Positions 1 to 7,465 of a DNA stretch of 64,000 bases are shown here, in pieces. The translations under genes were made by a program, and so were the position numbers. The DNA is from Neolewinella maritima (GTDB lineage Bacteria > Bacteroidota > Bacteroidia > Chitinophagales > Saprospiraceae). Below the pieces are notes generated by a model. It made no database searches and was not told the DNA's origin. It saw only the letters and a list, made by a program, of their open reading frames with translations. Positions within the stretch are counted from its first letter, which is position 1, and each line of letters begins with the position of its first letter. Location: contig NZ_CAKLPZ010000003.1 in assembly GCF_923081025.1 (NCBI RefSeq), forward strand, positions 124,001 through 188,000, given 5' to 3'.

Positions 1-28
1 GCGCGCGGCCAAATCAGGGCGAGGGAAA

Positions 29-77
29 AAGGGGTGGCAACCTGTGGTGCGGTGGCGCCGGTAGGTCGCCACCCCTT
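29..77 (-). terminator. Intrinsic terminator after rpsD
   Basis: Arms at 29-43 and 63-77 form a 15-bp stem (one G-U wobble in the minus-strand RNA) around a 19-nt loop. The minus-strand RNA then runs into five U residues (positions 26-30). It lies 4 bp past the rpsD stop codon, so it should end the ribosomal protein transcript here. In most Bacteroidota rpoA and rplQ follow rpsD; if they follow here beyond the left edge, they would need read-through or their own promoter. Confidence 0.8.
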
Positions 78-81
78 CATA

Positions 82-696
82 TTATTTCGAGTAGAGCTCG
101 ACGATCAACTGGGTGTTGATCTTCTCGGGGATGTTCTCCCGCTCGGGGTAGGCAAGGAAGGTTCCTTCCATCTTCTCGGAGCTAAAGGACAGCCAACCGT
201 GGTTGCGCACATCGCTCTTGCCGTTCATGGTATCGCGAATGACCTCCAGGCCCTGCGACTTACCACGTACCGATACTACATCACCGGGACGGATCTGAGT
301 GGAGGGAATATTGTTGAGCCGGCCGTTCACCATGATGTGGCGGTGGCTGACGAGCTGACGGGCAGCGCGACGGGTGGGGGCCAGACCGAGACGGAACACG
401 ATGTTGTCCAGGCGGGCTTCCAGAAACTGCAGCAACAACTCACCGGTAATACCCCGCGAGGCGGCGGCTTTCTCGAATAGGTTGCGGAACTGACGCTCGA
501 GTACGCCGTAGGTGTACTTAGCTTTCTGCTTCTCCGTCAGCTGTAGCTTATAGTCGGAGGGTTGGCGACGGCGACCACGGCTGTTACCGTGTTGACCGGG
601 CTTGTATTTTTTGCGTTCGAAGGCGCGGCTATAACCGAAGATCGGTTCGCCGAGTGCACGGGCTTTCTTCGCCTTGGGACCAGTATATCTAGCCAT
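82..696 (-). CDS. rpsD: 30S ribosomal protein S4
   Basis: Primary 16S rRNA-binding protein of the small subunit (body, near the 5' domain). The 204-aa product has the S4 N-terminal start MARYTGPK and an S4 RNA-binding fold around residues 92-150 (EARLDNIVFRLGLAPTRRA, then VNGRLNNIPS). Length matches the family. The N-terminal zinc-cysteine cluster found in some S4 proteins is absent. It is last in the visible infA-rpmJ-rpsM-rpsK-rpsD series, but is separated from rpsK by 163 bp, an unusually wide gap for this operon. A strong terminator follows its stop codon. Confidence 0.98.
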   Translation of the reverse strand: MARYTGPKAKKARALGEPIFGYSRAFERKKYKPGQHGNSRGRRRQPSDYKLQLTEKQKAKYTYGVLERQFRNLFEKAAASRGITGELLLQFLEARLDNIVFRLGLAPTRRAARQLVSHRHIMVNGRLNNIPSTQIRPGDVVSVRGKSQGLEVIRDTMNGKSDVRNHGWLSFSSEKMEGTFLAYPERENIPEKINTQLIVELYSK

Positions 697-859
697 AGTG
701 ACAAGGGGGTTGAGTTGTTACTGAATGATCTCTTCCGGAGCTAGAGATATAGTAGTATCCTGCTGCATAGCGCTGACAGGTCCGGAGTGTTGGTAATTTC
801 TCTCCTCCGATTCCTCTTCCAGGGGAGAGGGGCGAAGTCGGGGCATACCAACGATAATT
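697..859 (-). promoter_or_regulatory. Possible structured leader between rpsK and rpsD
   Basis: This 163-bp gap inside an otherwise tight ribosomal operon has a long-range complementarity: GTTGGTA at 789-795 pairs with TACCAAC at 846-852. Between them lies a polypurine/polypyrimidine-rich stretch (798-832) that can form weaker internal stems. No TAnnTTTG promoter box is visible on the minus strand. S4 autoregulates its own operon in several phyla, so a leader element is plausible, but I do not recognise a known S4 leader motif. This is inference only. Confidence 0.3.
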
Positions 860-1261
860 TTAGACGCGGCGGCGCTTAGGTGGGCGACAGCCATTGTGGG
901 GCATCGGGGTCACATCCTTGATCTTGGCGACGCGGATACCGGCACCGTCGATGGCGCGGATCGCAGCTTCGCGGCCACTACCGGGGCCCTTGACGTACAC
1001 CTCGACGACGCGCAGACCGGCTTCGTAGGCTACGCGGGCAGCGTTGCCGGAAGCGACCTGGGCAGCGTAGGGGGTGGATTTCTTGCTACCGCGGAATTTC
1101 TCCTTACCGGCGCTACCCCAGCTGATGACGTCACCCTGCTTGTTGGTGATCGTGATGATGATGTTGTTGAAGGTAGCCTGTACGTAGGCGAGGCCTTCGT
1201 TGTCTACCTTGACCTTGCGCTTCTTTACTACGCGGCCACTGGATGCTTGACGCTTTGCCAT
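860..1261 (-). CDS. rpsK: 30S ribosomal protein S11
   Basis: Platform protein of the 30S subunit, binding 16S rRNA near the E site and the 3' end. The product is 133 aa and carries the family signatures [16 protein letters not shown] near the N terminus and [15 protein letters not shown] at the C terminus. The start ATG overlaps the rpsM stop codon by one base (TAATG), indicating translational coupling. Gene order rpsM-rpsK-rpsD is the conserved alpha-operon order. Confidence 0.98.
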   Translation of the reverse strand: MAKRQASSGRVVKKRKVKVDNEGLAYVQATFNNIIITITNKQGDVISWGSAGKEKFRGSKKSTPYAAQVASGNAARVAYEAGLRVVEVYVKGPGSGREAAIRAIDGAGIRVAKIKDVTPMPHNGCRPPKRRRV

Positions 1262-1638
1262 TATTTAGTCGCTTTTTTCTTGTTCGCTACGGTCTTCCGC
1301 TTGCCCTTACGGGTACGGGCATTGGTTTGGGTACGCTGACCACGTAGGGGAAGCCCCTTACGGTGACGCAGACCACGGTAACAGCCAATGTCCATCAATC
1401 GCTTGATGTTGGTGCTTACCTCGGTACGCAGGTCACCTTCGACCTTGTACTCATTGGTGATCAGGTTAGAGATCGTACGAATGTTCTCGTCCGTCCAGTC
1501 CTGTACCTTGGTATTGTGATCTACTTCGGCGCGGTCGAGGATTTCGCCGGCGCGGGTAGCACCTACGCCGAAGACGTAGGTCAAACTAATGATGCCGCGT
1601 TTGTTACGCGGCAGGTCAACTCCTGCAATTCGTGCCAT
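1261..1638 (-). CDS. rpsM: 30S ribosomal protein S13
   Basis: Head protein of the 30S subunit that contacts the 50S subunit and P-site tRNA. The 125-aa product begins [15 protein letters not shown], carries the helix-two-turn-helix segment with [13 protein letters not shown], and ends in a Lys/Arg-rich tail after [15 protein letters not shown], as usual for the family. It begins 9 bp after the rpmJ stop and overlaps rpsK by one base. Confidence 0.98.
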   Translation of the reverse strand: MARIAGVDLPRNKRGIISLTYVFGVGATRAGEILDRAEVDHNTKVQDWTDENIRTISNLITNEYKVEGDLRTEVSTNIKRLMDIGCYRGLRHRKGLPLRGQRTQTNARTRKGKRKTVANKKKATK

Positions 1639-1647
1639 ACTACTCGC

Positions 1648-1764
1648 TTATCCCTGCCGTTGCTTGAACTTGGGGGTCTTTTTATTGATGATGTAAACTT
1701 TGCCCTTACGCCGCACGATCTTACAATCGGCCGAGCGCTTCTTAACGGAGGGTCTAACTTTCAT
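1648..1764 (-). CDS. rpmJ: 50S ribosomal protein L36
   Basis: A 38-aa protein read directly from the minus strand: it begins [20 protein letters not shown] and ends TPKFKQRQG. This is the standard short bacterial L36. Of the four zinc ligands of the C+ form, only the Cys in SADCK is kept and the later Cys/His positions are missing ([16 protein letters not shown]), so this is a zinc-independent (C-) L36. It sits between infA and rpsM, its conserved location. Confidence 0.95.
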   Translation of the reverse strand: MKVRPSVKKRSADCKIVRRKGKVYIINKKTPKFKQRQG

Positions 1765-1798
1765 AATGCTTGATTTACGACCAGCGGCAGTGCTGTGG

Positions 1799-2017
1799 CT
1801 ATTTGTACCGGTAGGTGATGCGTCCACGACTCAGGTCGTAGGGGCTCATCTCTACCGCCACCTTGTCACCGGGAAGGATTTTGATGTAGTGCATCCGCAT
1901 CTTTCCCGAGATCGTGGCCTTGATTTCGTGATCGTTTTCGAGGCGAACCCGGAACATTGCGTTCGACAGAGCTTCCTCAATCACACCATCCTGCTTGATC
2001 AGGTCTTTTTTGGACAT
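1799..2017 (-). CDS. infA: Translation initiation factor IF-1
   Basis: A 72-aa OB-fold factor that binds the 30S A site during initiation together with IF-2 and IF-3. The sequence [20 protein letters not shown], then MFRVRL and the ending [10 protein letters not shown] match canonical IF-1 over the full length. It is the first gene after a good promoter (2036-2066) and leads the rpmJ-rpsM-rpsK-rpsD run, so map probably lies in a separate transcription unit or upstream of this promoter. Confidence 0.98.
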   Translation of the reverse strand: MSKKDLIKQDGVIEEALSNAMFRVRLENDHEIKATISGKMRMHYIKILPGDKVAVEMSPYDLSRGRITYRYK

Positions 2018-2035
2018 CTTTTAAATTTCGGAGGG

Positions 2036-2066
2036 CAAAGGTACGATTATATTTCGGACCGCCCAA
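2036..2066 (-). promoter_or_regulatory. Bacteroidota-type promoter of the infA-rpsD operon
   Basis: On the minus strand a TTG (plus 2064-2066) is followed after exactly 20 nt by TACCTTTG (plus 2036-2043). This is the Bacteroidota primary-sigma arrangement (-33 TTG, -7 TAnnTTTG). The -7 box ends 18 nt upstream of the infA start codon, giving a very short leader. Confidence 0.75.
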
Positions 2067-2143
2067 GGGGGGTAAGTAAGTTTTCTCTAAGTAAAGGCCT
2101 GAGCCACCGAAGTAGTTGACTTCCAACAGCCTACTGCACTCAC

Positions 2144-3019
2144 TTACGCCATTACTAGCGGCTGATACCGCGCTACGAGCTCCTCATCCAGGTTGTCTAC
2201 CACCTTCAGATTGGGGTTATTCCGGATGGCTTCCTCGATGGGCCGGTGGTCGCTCATCAGGTCGGCGGGCGCGCCGTTGGCCGTGATCGCGATCGAGTGT
2301 TCGTAATGAGCGGCGGGGCTGCCGTCTACCGTGATGATGGTCCAGCCATCCTCGCGGCTCACCACGCTGCGCTTACCGAGCGTAATCATCGGCTCGATGG
2401 CGATGATCAGACCGGCCTTGAGTACCGGCCCGCGGCCGCGCTTGCCGAAGTTAGGTACGTCGGGCGCTTCGTGGAGGTTACGGCCCAGTCCGTGACCCAC
2501 CAACTCACGCACGGCCCCGTAGCCACACTCACGTTCCGTGTAGTGCTGTACGGCGTGGCTCACGTCCCCGACGCGGTTGCCCTGCCGGGCCGCATCGATA
2601 CCCAGGTACAGGCTGTGTTTGGTACGGCGGCAGAGCTCCATGGTCGGCTCCGCTACGTCGCCTACGCAGAAGGTATAGGCAGCATCCCCGTAAAACTCGT
2701 CGACGATCGTGCCACAGTCGATGGATAAAATATCCCCGTCCTCAAAGACCTGGTTCTCGTCCGGCAGACCGTGTACGACCTCTTCATTACGCGATACCAG
2801 CAGGGTGGACGGACAGCCGTACAGTCCCTTAAAGCCCGGCACGGCCCCGTGGTCGCGGATATACTCCTCGGCGAAGGTGTCGATCTGCTGTCCGGTCATG
2901 CCGGGACGCAGCAATTTGCCCACCTCGGTCAGGGTCTCGCAGACCAGGAGACAGGCGACGCGGCTGCGCTCGATCTCTTCCGGAGTCTTGTAAATCATCT
3001 TACGGCCTTTTCTGCCCAT
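2144..3019 (-). CDS. map: Methionine aminopeptidase, type I
   Basis: Removes the initiator methionine from nascent proteins using a dinuclear metal site. The metal ligands are visible: the Asp pair in IDCGTIVDEFYGDAAY, His in GHGLGRNLHEAP, Glu in AIEPMIT and Glu in HYEHSIAI. The first start gives 291 aa (MGRKGRK...); an internal ATG at 2998 gives MIYKTPEEIERSR, closer to the usual family N terminus and perhaps the true start. In many bacteria secY-map-infA are contiguous; here secY is absent and an ABC ATPase gene lies upstream. Confidence 0.95.
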   Translation of the reverse strand: MGRKGRKMIYKTPEEIERSRVACLLVCETLTEVGKLLRPGMTGQQIDTFAEEYIRDHGAVPGFKGLYGCPSTLLVSRNEEVVHGLPDENQVFEDGDILSIDCGTIVDEFYGDAAYTFCVGDVAEPTMELCRRTKHSLYLGIDAARQGNRVGDVSHAVQHYTERECGYGAVRELVGHGLGRNLHEAPDVPNFGKRGRGPVLKAGLIIAIEPMITLGKRSVVSREDGWTIITVDGSPAAHYEHSIAITANGAPADLMSDHRPIEEAIRNNPNLKVVDNLDEELVARYQPLVMA

Positions 3020-3138
3020 AGTGGTCGGGGTTTCAGCAGTTGTTAACGCGGAGGGGTAGGAGTAGTTGAGGGCGGGGCCGCAGGTGCGATGATTAGACCC
3101 CGTCCGACTGCTTTAGCCGGCGGACGAGGGTCCGAAGC

Positions 3139-3798
3139 CTAGCCAGCAGCAGTCGGTGGTAGATAATCCATAGCGATGAGATCTTCCCACCTTGCAAACG
3201 GCACAAGGCGCAAGTCATGAAGCAGGTAGTTTCGCTCCGTGATCGCTAGCATGTCCCCATACCGGTGATCGCTGATCAGGATACCCTGGGTGCGTCCCGC
3301 CTGCACGATCAGGGCGGATGCTCGCGCGGTGCCCAGGGGAGATAGTTCCGTAAAAGGTTCATCCAGTAGTTTAAACCGGCTGGGTAACGATAGCACCAAG
3401 ACCAGTTCCAGCAGCCTGGCTTCTCCCCCGGATAGGTTAGCGAACCGACTATCCAGCCGCTCGGCAAATTCAGGCAAATCCTCAAGCAACTTCGCCGGCG
3501 AAAGGCCATAGAGCGATAGCAAAGTCCGCACCCGCATAGTCCGCGGATGGACCGACCGCTGGGGCAAGTAGCTGATCAGACCTGGAACGGCGAAAGGTCG
3601 CTTCGTGTAGGTGCCGTCGACAAATATGGTCGCGTAGTCCGCCTTTAATTCTCCCAGCAGGATCCGGTAGAGACAGCTCTTGCCGGCCCCGTTGCGGCCC
3701 AAAAGCCCTACGATCTCCCCCTCCCGTAGGTGCAGCACAGCGTCCCGGATAATCTCCCGCTGCCCGAAGGACAGACGGATGCTGTCGGCCCGGATCAT
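3139..3798 (-). CDS. ABC transporter ATP-binding protein
   Basis: A single ABC nucleotide-binding domain of 219 aa. Visible motifs are Walker A GRNGAGKS (34-41), Q-loop YLPQRS, signature LSGGEARL, Walker B KLLDEPF and H-loop SDHRY. The start is fixed at 3798 by an ATGA overlap with the upstream small membrane protein gene, so the two are translationally coupled. No conventional polytopic permease is adjacent; the 100-aa partner may supply the membrane part, or the ATPase may act with a distant permease. The substrate cannot be told from sequence. Confidence 0.85.
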   Translation of the reverse strand: MIRADSIRLSFGQREIIRDAVLHLREGEIVGLLGRNGAGKSCLYRILLGELKADYATIFVDGTYTKRPFAVPGLISYLPQRSVHPRTMRVRTLLSLYGLSPAKLLEDLPEFAERLDSRFANLSGGEARLLELVLVLSLPSRFKLLDEPFTELSPLGTARASALIVQAGRTQGILISDHRYGDMLAITERNYLLHDLRLVPFARWEDLIAMDYLPPTAAG

Positions 3799-4097
3799 GT
3801 GAAAACTATTAAGCCGGCAATCCACAGCAGGAGGTCCGTACTAACGGTGATCGCGGTTAACAAGCGCAGCGAAACGCCGAAGTTGAGGTAGAATACGTCA
3901 CTTGGAAACTGCCGTCGGTAGTTAGCGATCATCAGGATGGCGGAGGTGATCAGCTTGAAGTAGATCAGGAACTGGAGCGCTCTCGGTCCGCGCTGCCAGT
4001 AGATTGCGAGGGAGACGGCCGTTACCATGCCGGTCACAAACCAGTAACTACGAGCAAAAACAAAAAGCAATCGGAGGCGCCGGTCAGCATCCCGCAT
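3795..4097 (-). CDS. Small membrane protein coupled to ABC ATPase
   Basis: A 100-aa protein I do not assign to a named family. It has about three hydrophobic segments (near residues 18-32, 42-58 and 72-98) and a basic N terminus (MRDADRRLRLL). Its stop codon overlaps the ABC ATPase start by four bases. That coupling suggests a stoichiometric partner, for example a minimal membrane anchor or half-size subunit, but this is inference. It is too short to be an ordinary ABC permease domain. Confidence 0.7.
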   Translation of the reverse strand: MRDADRRLRLLFVFARSYWFVTGMVTAVSLAIYWQRGPRALQFLIYFKLITSAILMIANYRRQFPSDVFYLNFGVSLRLLTAITVSTDLLLWIAGLIVFT

Positions 4098-4145
4098 ACG
4101 GTGATGGGCTAGTGGACTACGGAGATACGGACAGCAGCAGCTTCG

Positions 4146-4673
4146 TTACTTACTACTAGCTGGTCGGCGCAGCAGGTAGGTCAGCCCATCCTCCGCAGAG
4201 CGGGAGTAGAGGGGGTGATCCGTATCAGTAAGCAGGGTAGCACCGAGTTTGCTCACGGCGCGCTGCGAGCGGTAATTGAACTCGTTCACGTAGAAGACCA
4301 CGTCCATATCGCGGCCGAACACGTAGTCGATCAGTAGCGACTTCATGGCGCGGTTGTAGGCGGTGCCCCAGAGGCGCCGGTCGAGGAAGGTCCAGCCGAT
4401 CTCCAGCGCTGTGGGGCTGATGTACTTCAGGCGGGTGCTACCGATGATGCGGTCGCCATTCCGCCGGTCGAGGACCGTGAAGGCACCGCCCGAGGCTACC
4501 GCATCGTCGAACATAGCGTCGAATACGGGGCGCTGGTAGCGATCTTTACGGCTATGCTGCTCCCAGAGCAGCTTGTCGTTGGCAACGGCGTAGAGGTCCT
4601 CGCGGTCAGCGGGCACGAGGGGCCGCAGAGTGACCAGGTCGTTCTGGAGGGTAGGCAGGGGATTGGGGAGCAT
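4146..4673 (-). CDS. GNAT family N-acetyltransferase
   Basis: A 175-aa protein of the RimJ/RimL-like GNAT class. It begins MLPNPLPTLQNDLVTLRPL and shows the pattern of this group: an LRPL-PADREDLYAVA opening, IIGSTRLKYISP in the core, an EIGWTFLDRRLWGTAYN acetyl-CoA-binding segment and a late NYRSQRAVSKLGA. The start at 4673 leaves a 75-bp divergent gap to parA; longer upstream readings would run across the parA coding region and are rejected. The acceptor is unknown. Confidence 0.85.
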   Translation of the reverse strand: MLPNPLPTLQNDLVTLRPLVPADREDLYAVANDKLLWEQHSRKDRYQRPVFDAMFDDAVASGGAFTVLDRRNGDRIIGSTRLKYISPTALEIGWTFLDRRLWGTAYNRAMKSLLIDYVFGRDMDVVFYVNEFNYRSQRAVSKLGATLLTDTDHPLYSRSAEDGLTYLLRRPASSK

Positions 4674-4735
4674 GGGGGGAAAGTACGCCTTCCCGCGATG
4701 CACCGCACCGGCGGCCCCGCCCCGGCCTTTGTGCT

Positions 4736-4743
4736 TACCTTCG
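4736..4743 (+). promoter_or_regulatory. Candidate -7 box of parA, 5 nt before ATG
   Basis: TACCTTCG matches TAnnTTTG at seven of eight positions and ends 5 nt before the parA ATG. No TTG is visible at the expected -33 distance. If functional, the mRNA would begin at or almost at the start codon. Confidence 0.4.
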
Positions 4744-4748
4744 CGGCC

Positions 4749-5534
4749 ATGGCTAAAGTCGTAGCGATTGCGAACCAGAAAGGCGGGGTAGGGAAGACCA
4801 CGACGACCATCAATTTGGGGGCTTCGCTGGCTATTCTGGAGCGCCGCGTGCTCATCATCGATGCCGACCCCCAGGCCAATGCCACCAGCGGCGTAGGCAT
4901 CCCGCCCGAGGAGCTGGAGGGTAGTATTTACAACGTGCTGATCAACGGCCTGGACGTCAACGAGGTCGTCTACGAAACCGAAACGCCCAATCTCCATATC
5001 GTACCCAGCAGCATCCAGCTCGTGGGAGCGGAAGTGGAGCTGATCAACCGCTTTCGCCGCGAGGACGTGCTCAAGAACAGCGTGGTGGAGCCCCTGCGCG
5101 ACCAGTACGACTACATCCTGATCGACTGCCTGCCGAGCCTGGGACTACTCACCATCAATGCGCTCACGGCGGCCGACTCCGTGCTCGTGCCCGTACAGTG
5201 CGAGTACTTCGCCCTGGAGGGACTGTCGAAGCTGCAGGACACGATCAAACTGGTGCAGCAGCAGCTCAACCCCCAGCTCAAGCTAGAGGGTATTCTGCTC
5301 AGTATGTTCGACCAGCGGCTGCGCCTGGCTAACCTGGTGGTGGAGCAGGTGCGATCGACCTACGGCACCCAGGCCTTCGAGACCATCATTCACCGCAACG
5401 CCCGCATCAGCGAGGCCCCGAACATGCACATGCCCGTGGTGATGATCAATGCCGGAAGCCGCGGCGCCAAGAACTTCCTGAACCTTGCCGAGGAATTCCT
5501 GCTTAAGAACGGCGAGACTGTTACAAGGAGTTAA
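4749..5534 (+). CDS. parA: ParA/Soj family chromosome-partitioning ATPase
   Basis: A 261-aa deviant-Walker ATPase that partners ParB-parS nucleoprotein in chromosome segregation. The N terminus MAKVVAIANQKGGVGKTTTT carries the signature-lysine P-loop; the IIDADPQANAT switch and ILIDCLPSLGLLTINAL Walker B region follow. The start chosen is the ATG immediately before AKVVAIANQK; earlier in-frame ATGs add unrelated sequence. In most Bacteroidota parB follows directly; here an unrelated membrane protein follows, so this is an orphan copy or parB has moved. Confidence 0.93.
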   Translation: MAKVVAIANQKGGVGKTTTTINLGASLAILERRVLIIDADPQANATSGVGIPPEELEGSIYNVLINGLDVNEVVYETETPNLHIVPSSIQLVGAEVELINRFRREDVLKNSVVEPLRDQYDYILIDCLPSLGLLTINALTAADSVLVPVQCEYFALEGLSKLQDTIKLVQQQLNPQLKLEGILLSMFDQRLRLANLVVEQVRSTYGTQAFETIIHRNARISEAPNMHMPVVMINAGSRGAKNFLNLAEEFLLKNGETVTRS

Positions 5535-5703
5535 GGGGTGAGGGGGAGAAGGAGTTAAGGGCGGGGATGCTCGCTTCGCTCGTCGGTTCTGAGAGGTAGT
5601 CATCCACTACAGTGATGCTGTGATGACGCATCTTACGACACGACGGTCAGCGCACCTACCACGTCTGTAACGCCTCCAACGCTTGCCCTAACCCCTTAAC
5701 TCC
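5527..5703. repeat. Intergenic inverted repeat and dispersed-repeat copy after parA
   Basis: A perfect 13-bp inverted repeat (5527-5539 and 5691-5703) overlaps the parA stop codon and spans the gap to the next gene. Inside it, 5563-5582 is a 20-bp exact reverse complement of the unit that is tandemly repeated five times at 36237-36402. The right side is rich in short CCCTAACCCC-like words. No gene is visible between 5535 and 5727. Confidence 0.6.
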
Positions 5704-5727
5704 TCCACCCCCTAACCCCTTGGACAC

Positions 5728-7233
5728 ATGTCCCGAAGAAAACGCCGCAAGGCCACCCAACCCGCCCCTACCGCCCCGGCGACCAATACCCCCTCCACCG
5801 GGCGGTGGCGCTTTTTTGTGTGGATGTCCTGCTTCTTTTTCGTGGCCGGCCTGCTCGTACAGCTCGACGTGATGACCGCCTGGCCGGGTGCCGAGGGCTT
5901 TTCCCTGGCCCAGGCCGTGGGGGTGGACTACGGCCGCTACCTGCCCGCCGCCTTCAATCACATGCTGCTGGGCCTGGGGGACGGCGTAAGCGAGGCGCGT
6001 AATGCCGACTTCTTATTTCCCCGGCTGGTATCGGCGCTGTGCCTGATCCTTACCACGATATTCACCTACCGCTGGATGACGCAGCTGTTCGGTCGGCAGG
6101 TGAGTCAGCTGACGCTGCTCTGCGCGGGGGCTTCTTTCTTTCTGCCCTTCTTCGGCAAGGTGGCTACGGCGGACGCTCTGGCCCTGCTGGGGCATTCGGG
6201 TATGTTCTGGACGGTCCTGCTGTTCGGGCTCACCAAGGACCGCCGTAAACTATTTCCCTTCGGTGCCTTCGCGCTGTTGGGGGCGATCGCCGCACCGGTA
6301 TCCACGCTGTTGCTTGCCCTGATGCTTGTGATCCTGGCCGTCTTTCAGCGGATGGACTATGGCTGGCAGGTACCCGCGGGTATCGCGGTGGGTATCTCCT
6401 GTCTGGTGCTACTGGTGCAGGGTCCGCAGGGCGCCAACACCTACTGGTACTACGGGCAGGAGGACAGCCGCTTGCTGGACCTGCTTTACTATGGTCTGCT
6501 GGGCATGCTGCCGCTGGCTGGCTGGCTCGTGGCGGGAGTGCGGGACCTGGCCTTTAAGGCGCAGAAATTCGAGCAATTTTCCCTCATCGTCGGTATGGCG
6601 CTGGTGGGTACGCTACTGGCGCAGTCGCTGCTCTTCATGCTCCTGCTGGCCCTGGTGGCCGGCAAGCAGATGCAGCTGTACTTCGACGGCGAGAATTACC
6701 CCTGGAAGGACTACGTCAAGACGGCTTCGGTACTGCACCTGATCCTGGCCTTCGGCGCGGCCTTCCTGCTGCTGGCGGGCGGTGGTATCGCCTTTCCGGG
6801 CGCGGGCTTCCGGGCGGCACTGGGCATGGCGGCGGCCTACTGGATCTTCAGTCTGCTCTCCACCCTGGGGGTATTCGGCGAGCGGCGCGACTTTGCCATC
6901 GGCGGATCGATACTGGCCGGACTGCTCACCATCATGTTCTTCTGGGTGCAGGTATATCCCTACCTCGAGGCCGAACGCTCCTGGCCCCGACAATTACTAA
7001 AGGAGGCAAGTTTAGCCCCCGGTAGCCTACAGTTGCCCGACGAGGCGGACGACAGCGAACTCAGTTCGGCCCTGCCGTACTTCCAGCAGGCTGGCTGGCA
7101 GCTGCGGGAGGCAGGGACATACGAATTATACCGCTACGAACTGACGGACAGTACACAGGCGGCTGCGGGCACGCAGGTGCGTGGGCGGATGATCGTGCGA
7201 CCCAGTGGGTTTGGTCTGCGGGCGGTCAAATAA
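5728..7233 (+). CDS. Polytopic membrane protein, GT-C-like
   Basis: A 501-aa inner-membrane protein with a basic, Pro/Ala-rich cytosolic N terminus (MSRRKRRKATQPAP) and about ten or more hydrophobic helices between residues 30 and 425, followed by a soluble tail of about 75 aa. The general layout, with an early NADFLFPRLVSALCL segment in the place where PMT/ArnT-type glycosyltransferases carry a conserved loop, resembles the GT-C fold. I see no decisive catalytic motif, so transfer of a lipid-linked sugar is only a suggestion. It follows parA on the same strand. Confidence 0.7.
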   Translation: MSRRKRRKATQPAPTAPATNTPSTGRWRFFVWMSCFFFVAGLLVQLDVMTAWPGAEGFSLAQAVGVDYGRYLPAAFNHMLLGLGDGVSEARNADFLFPRLVSALCLILTTIFTYRWMTQLFGRQVSQLTLLCAGASFFLPFFGKVATADALALLGHSGMFWTVLLFGLTKDRRKLFPFGAFALLGAIAAPVSTLLLALMLVILAVFQRMDYGWQVPAGIAVGISCLVLLVQGPQGANTYWYYGQEDSRLLDLLYYGLLGMLPLAGWLVAGVRDLAFKAQKFEQFSLIVGMALVGTLLAQSLLFMLLLALVAGKQMQLYFDGENYPWKDYVKTASVLHLILAFGAAFLLLAGGGIAFPGAGFRAALGMAAAYWIFSLLSTLGVFGERRDFAIGGSILAGLLTIMFFWVQVYPYLEAERSWPRQLLKEASLAPGSLQLPDEADDSELSSALPYFQQAGWQLREAGTYELYRYELTDSTQAAAGTQVRGRMIVRPSGFGLRAVK

Positions 7234-7465
7234 CCGGAACTACGAGTTTAATAATTTCCGTAGAAGTGGCCGGTATACACTTGGTAACCGGATATATGTA
7301 GCTTAAACACATATAATTTCAGTTGATGTGTTATTGGTTAGGTGGCCCCTCGGATGGCGACGTATTCTGCGTCGAACCTGAGTGTTCTGACGCTAGTTGC
7401 AGCGGGTAAGAGACACTATCGTTCGTTGCCACATTTTGCAGCGGGCATCCACAAAAAACCATTTC

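Noticed and set aside
4674-4997. Longer N terminus for the GNAT protein
   Set aside because: The added residues overlap the parA coding region and do not resemble the family; the ATG at 4673 gives the expected N terminus.
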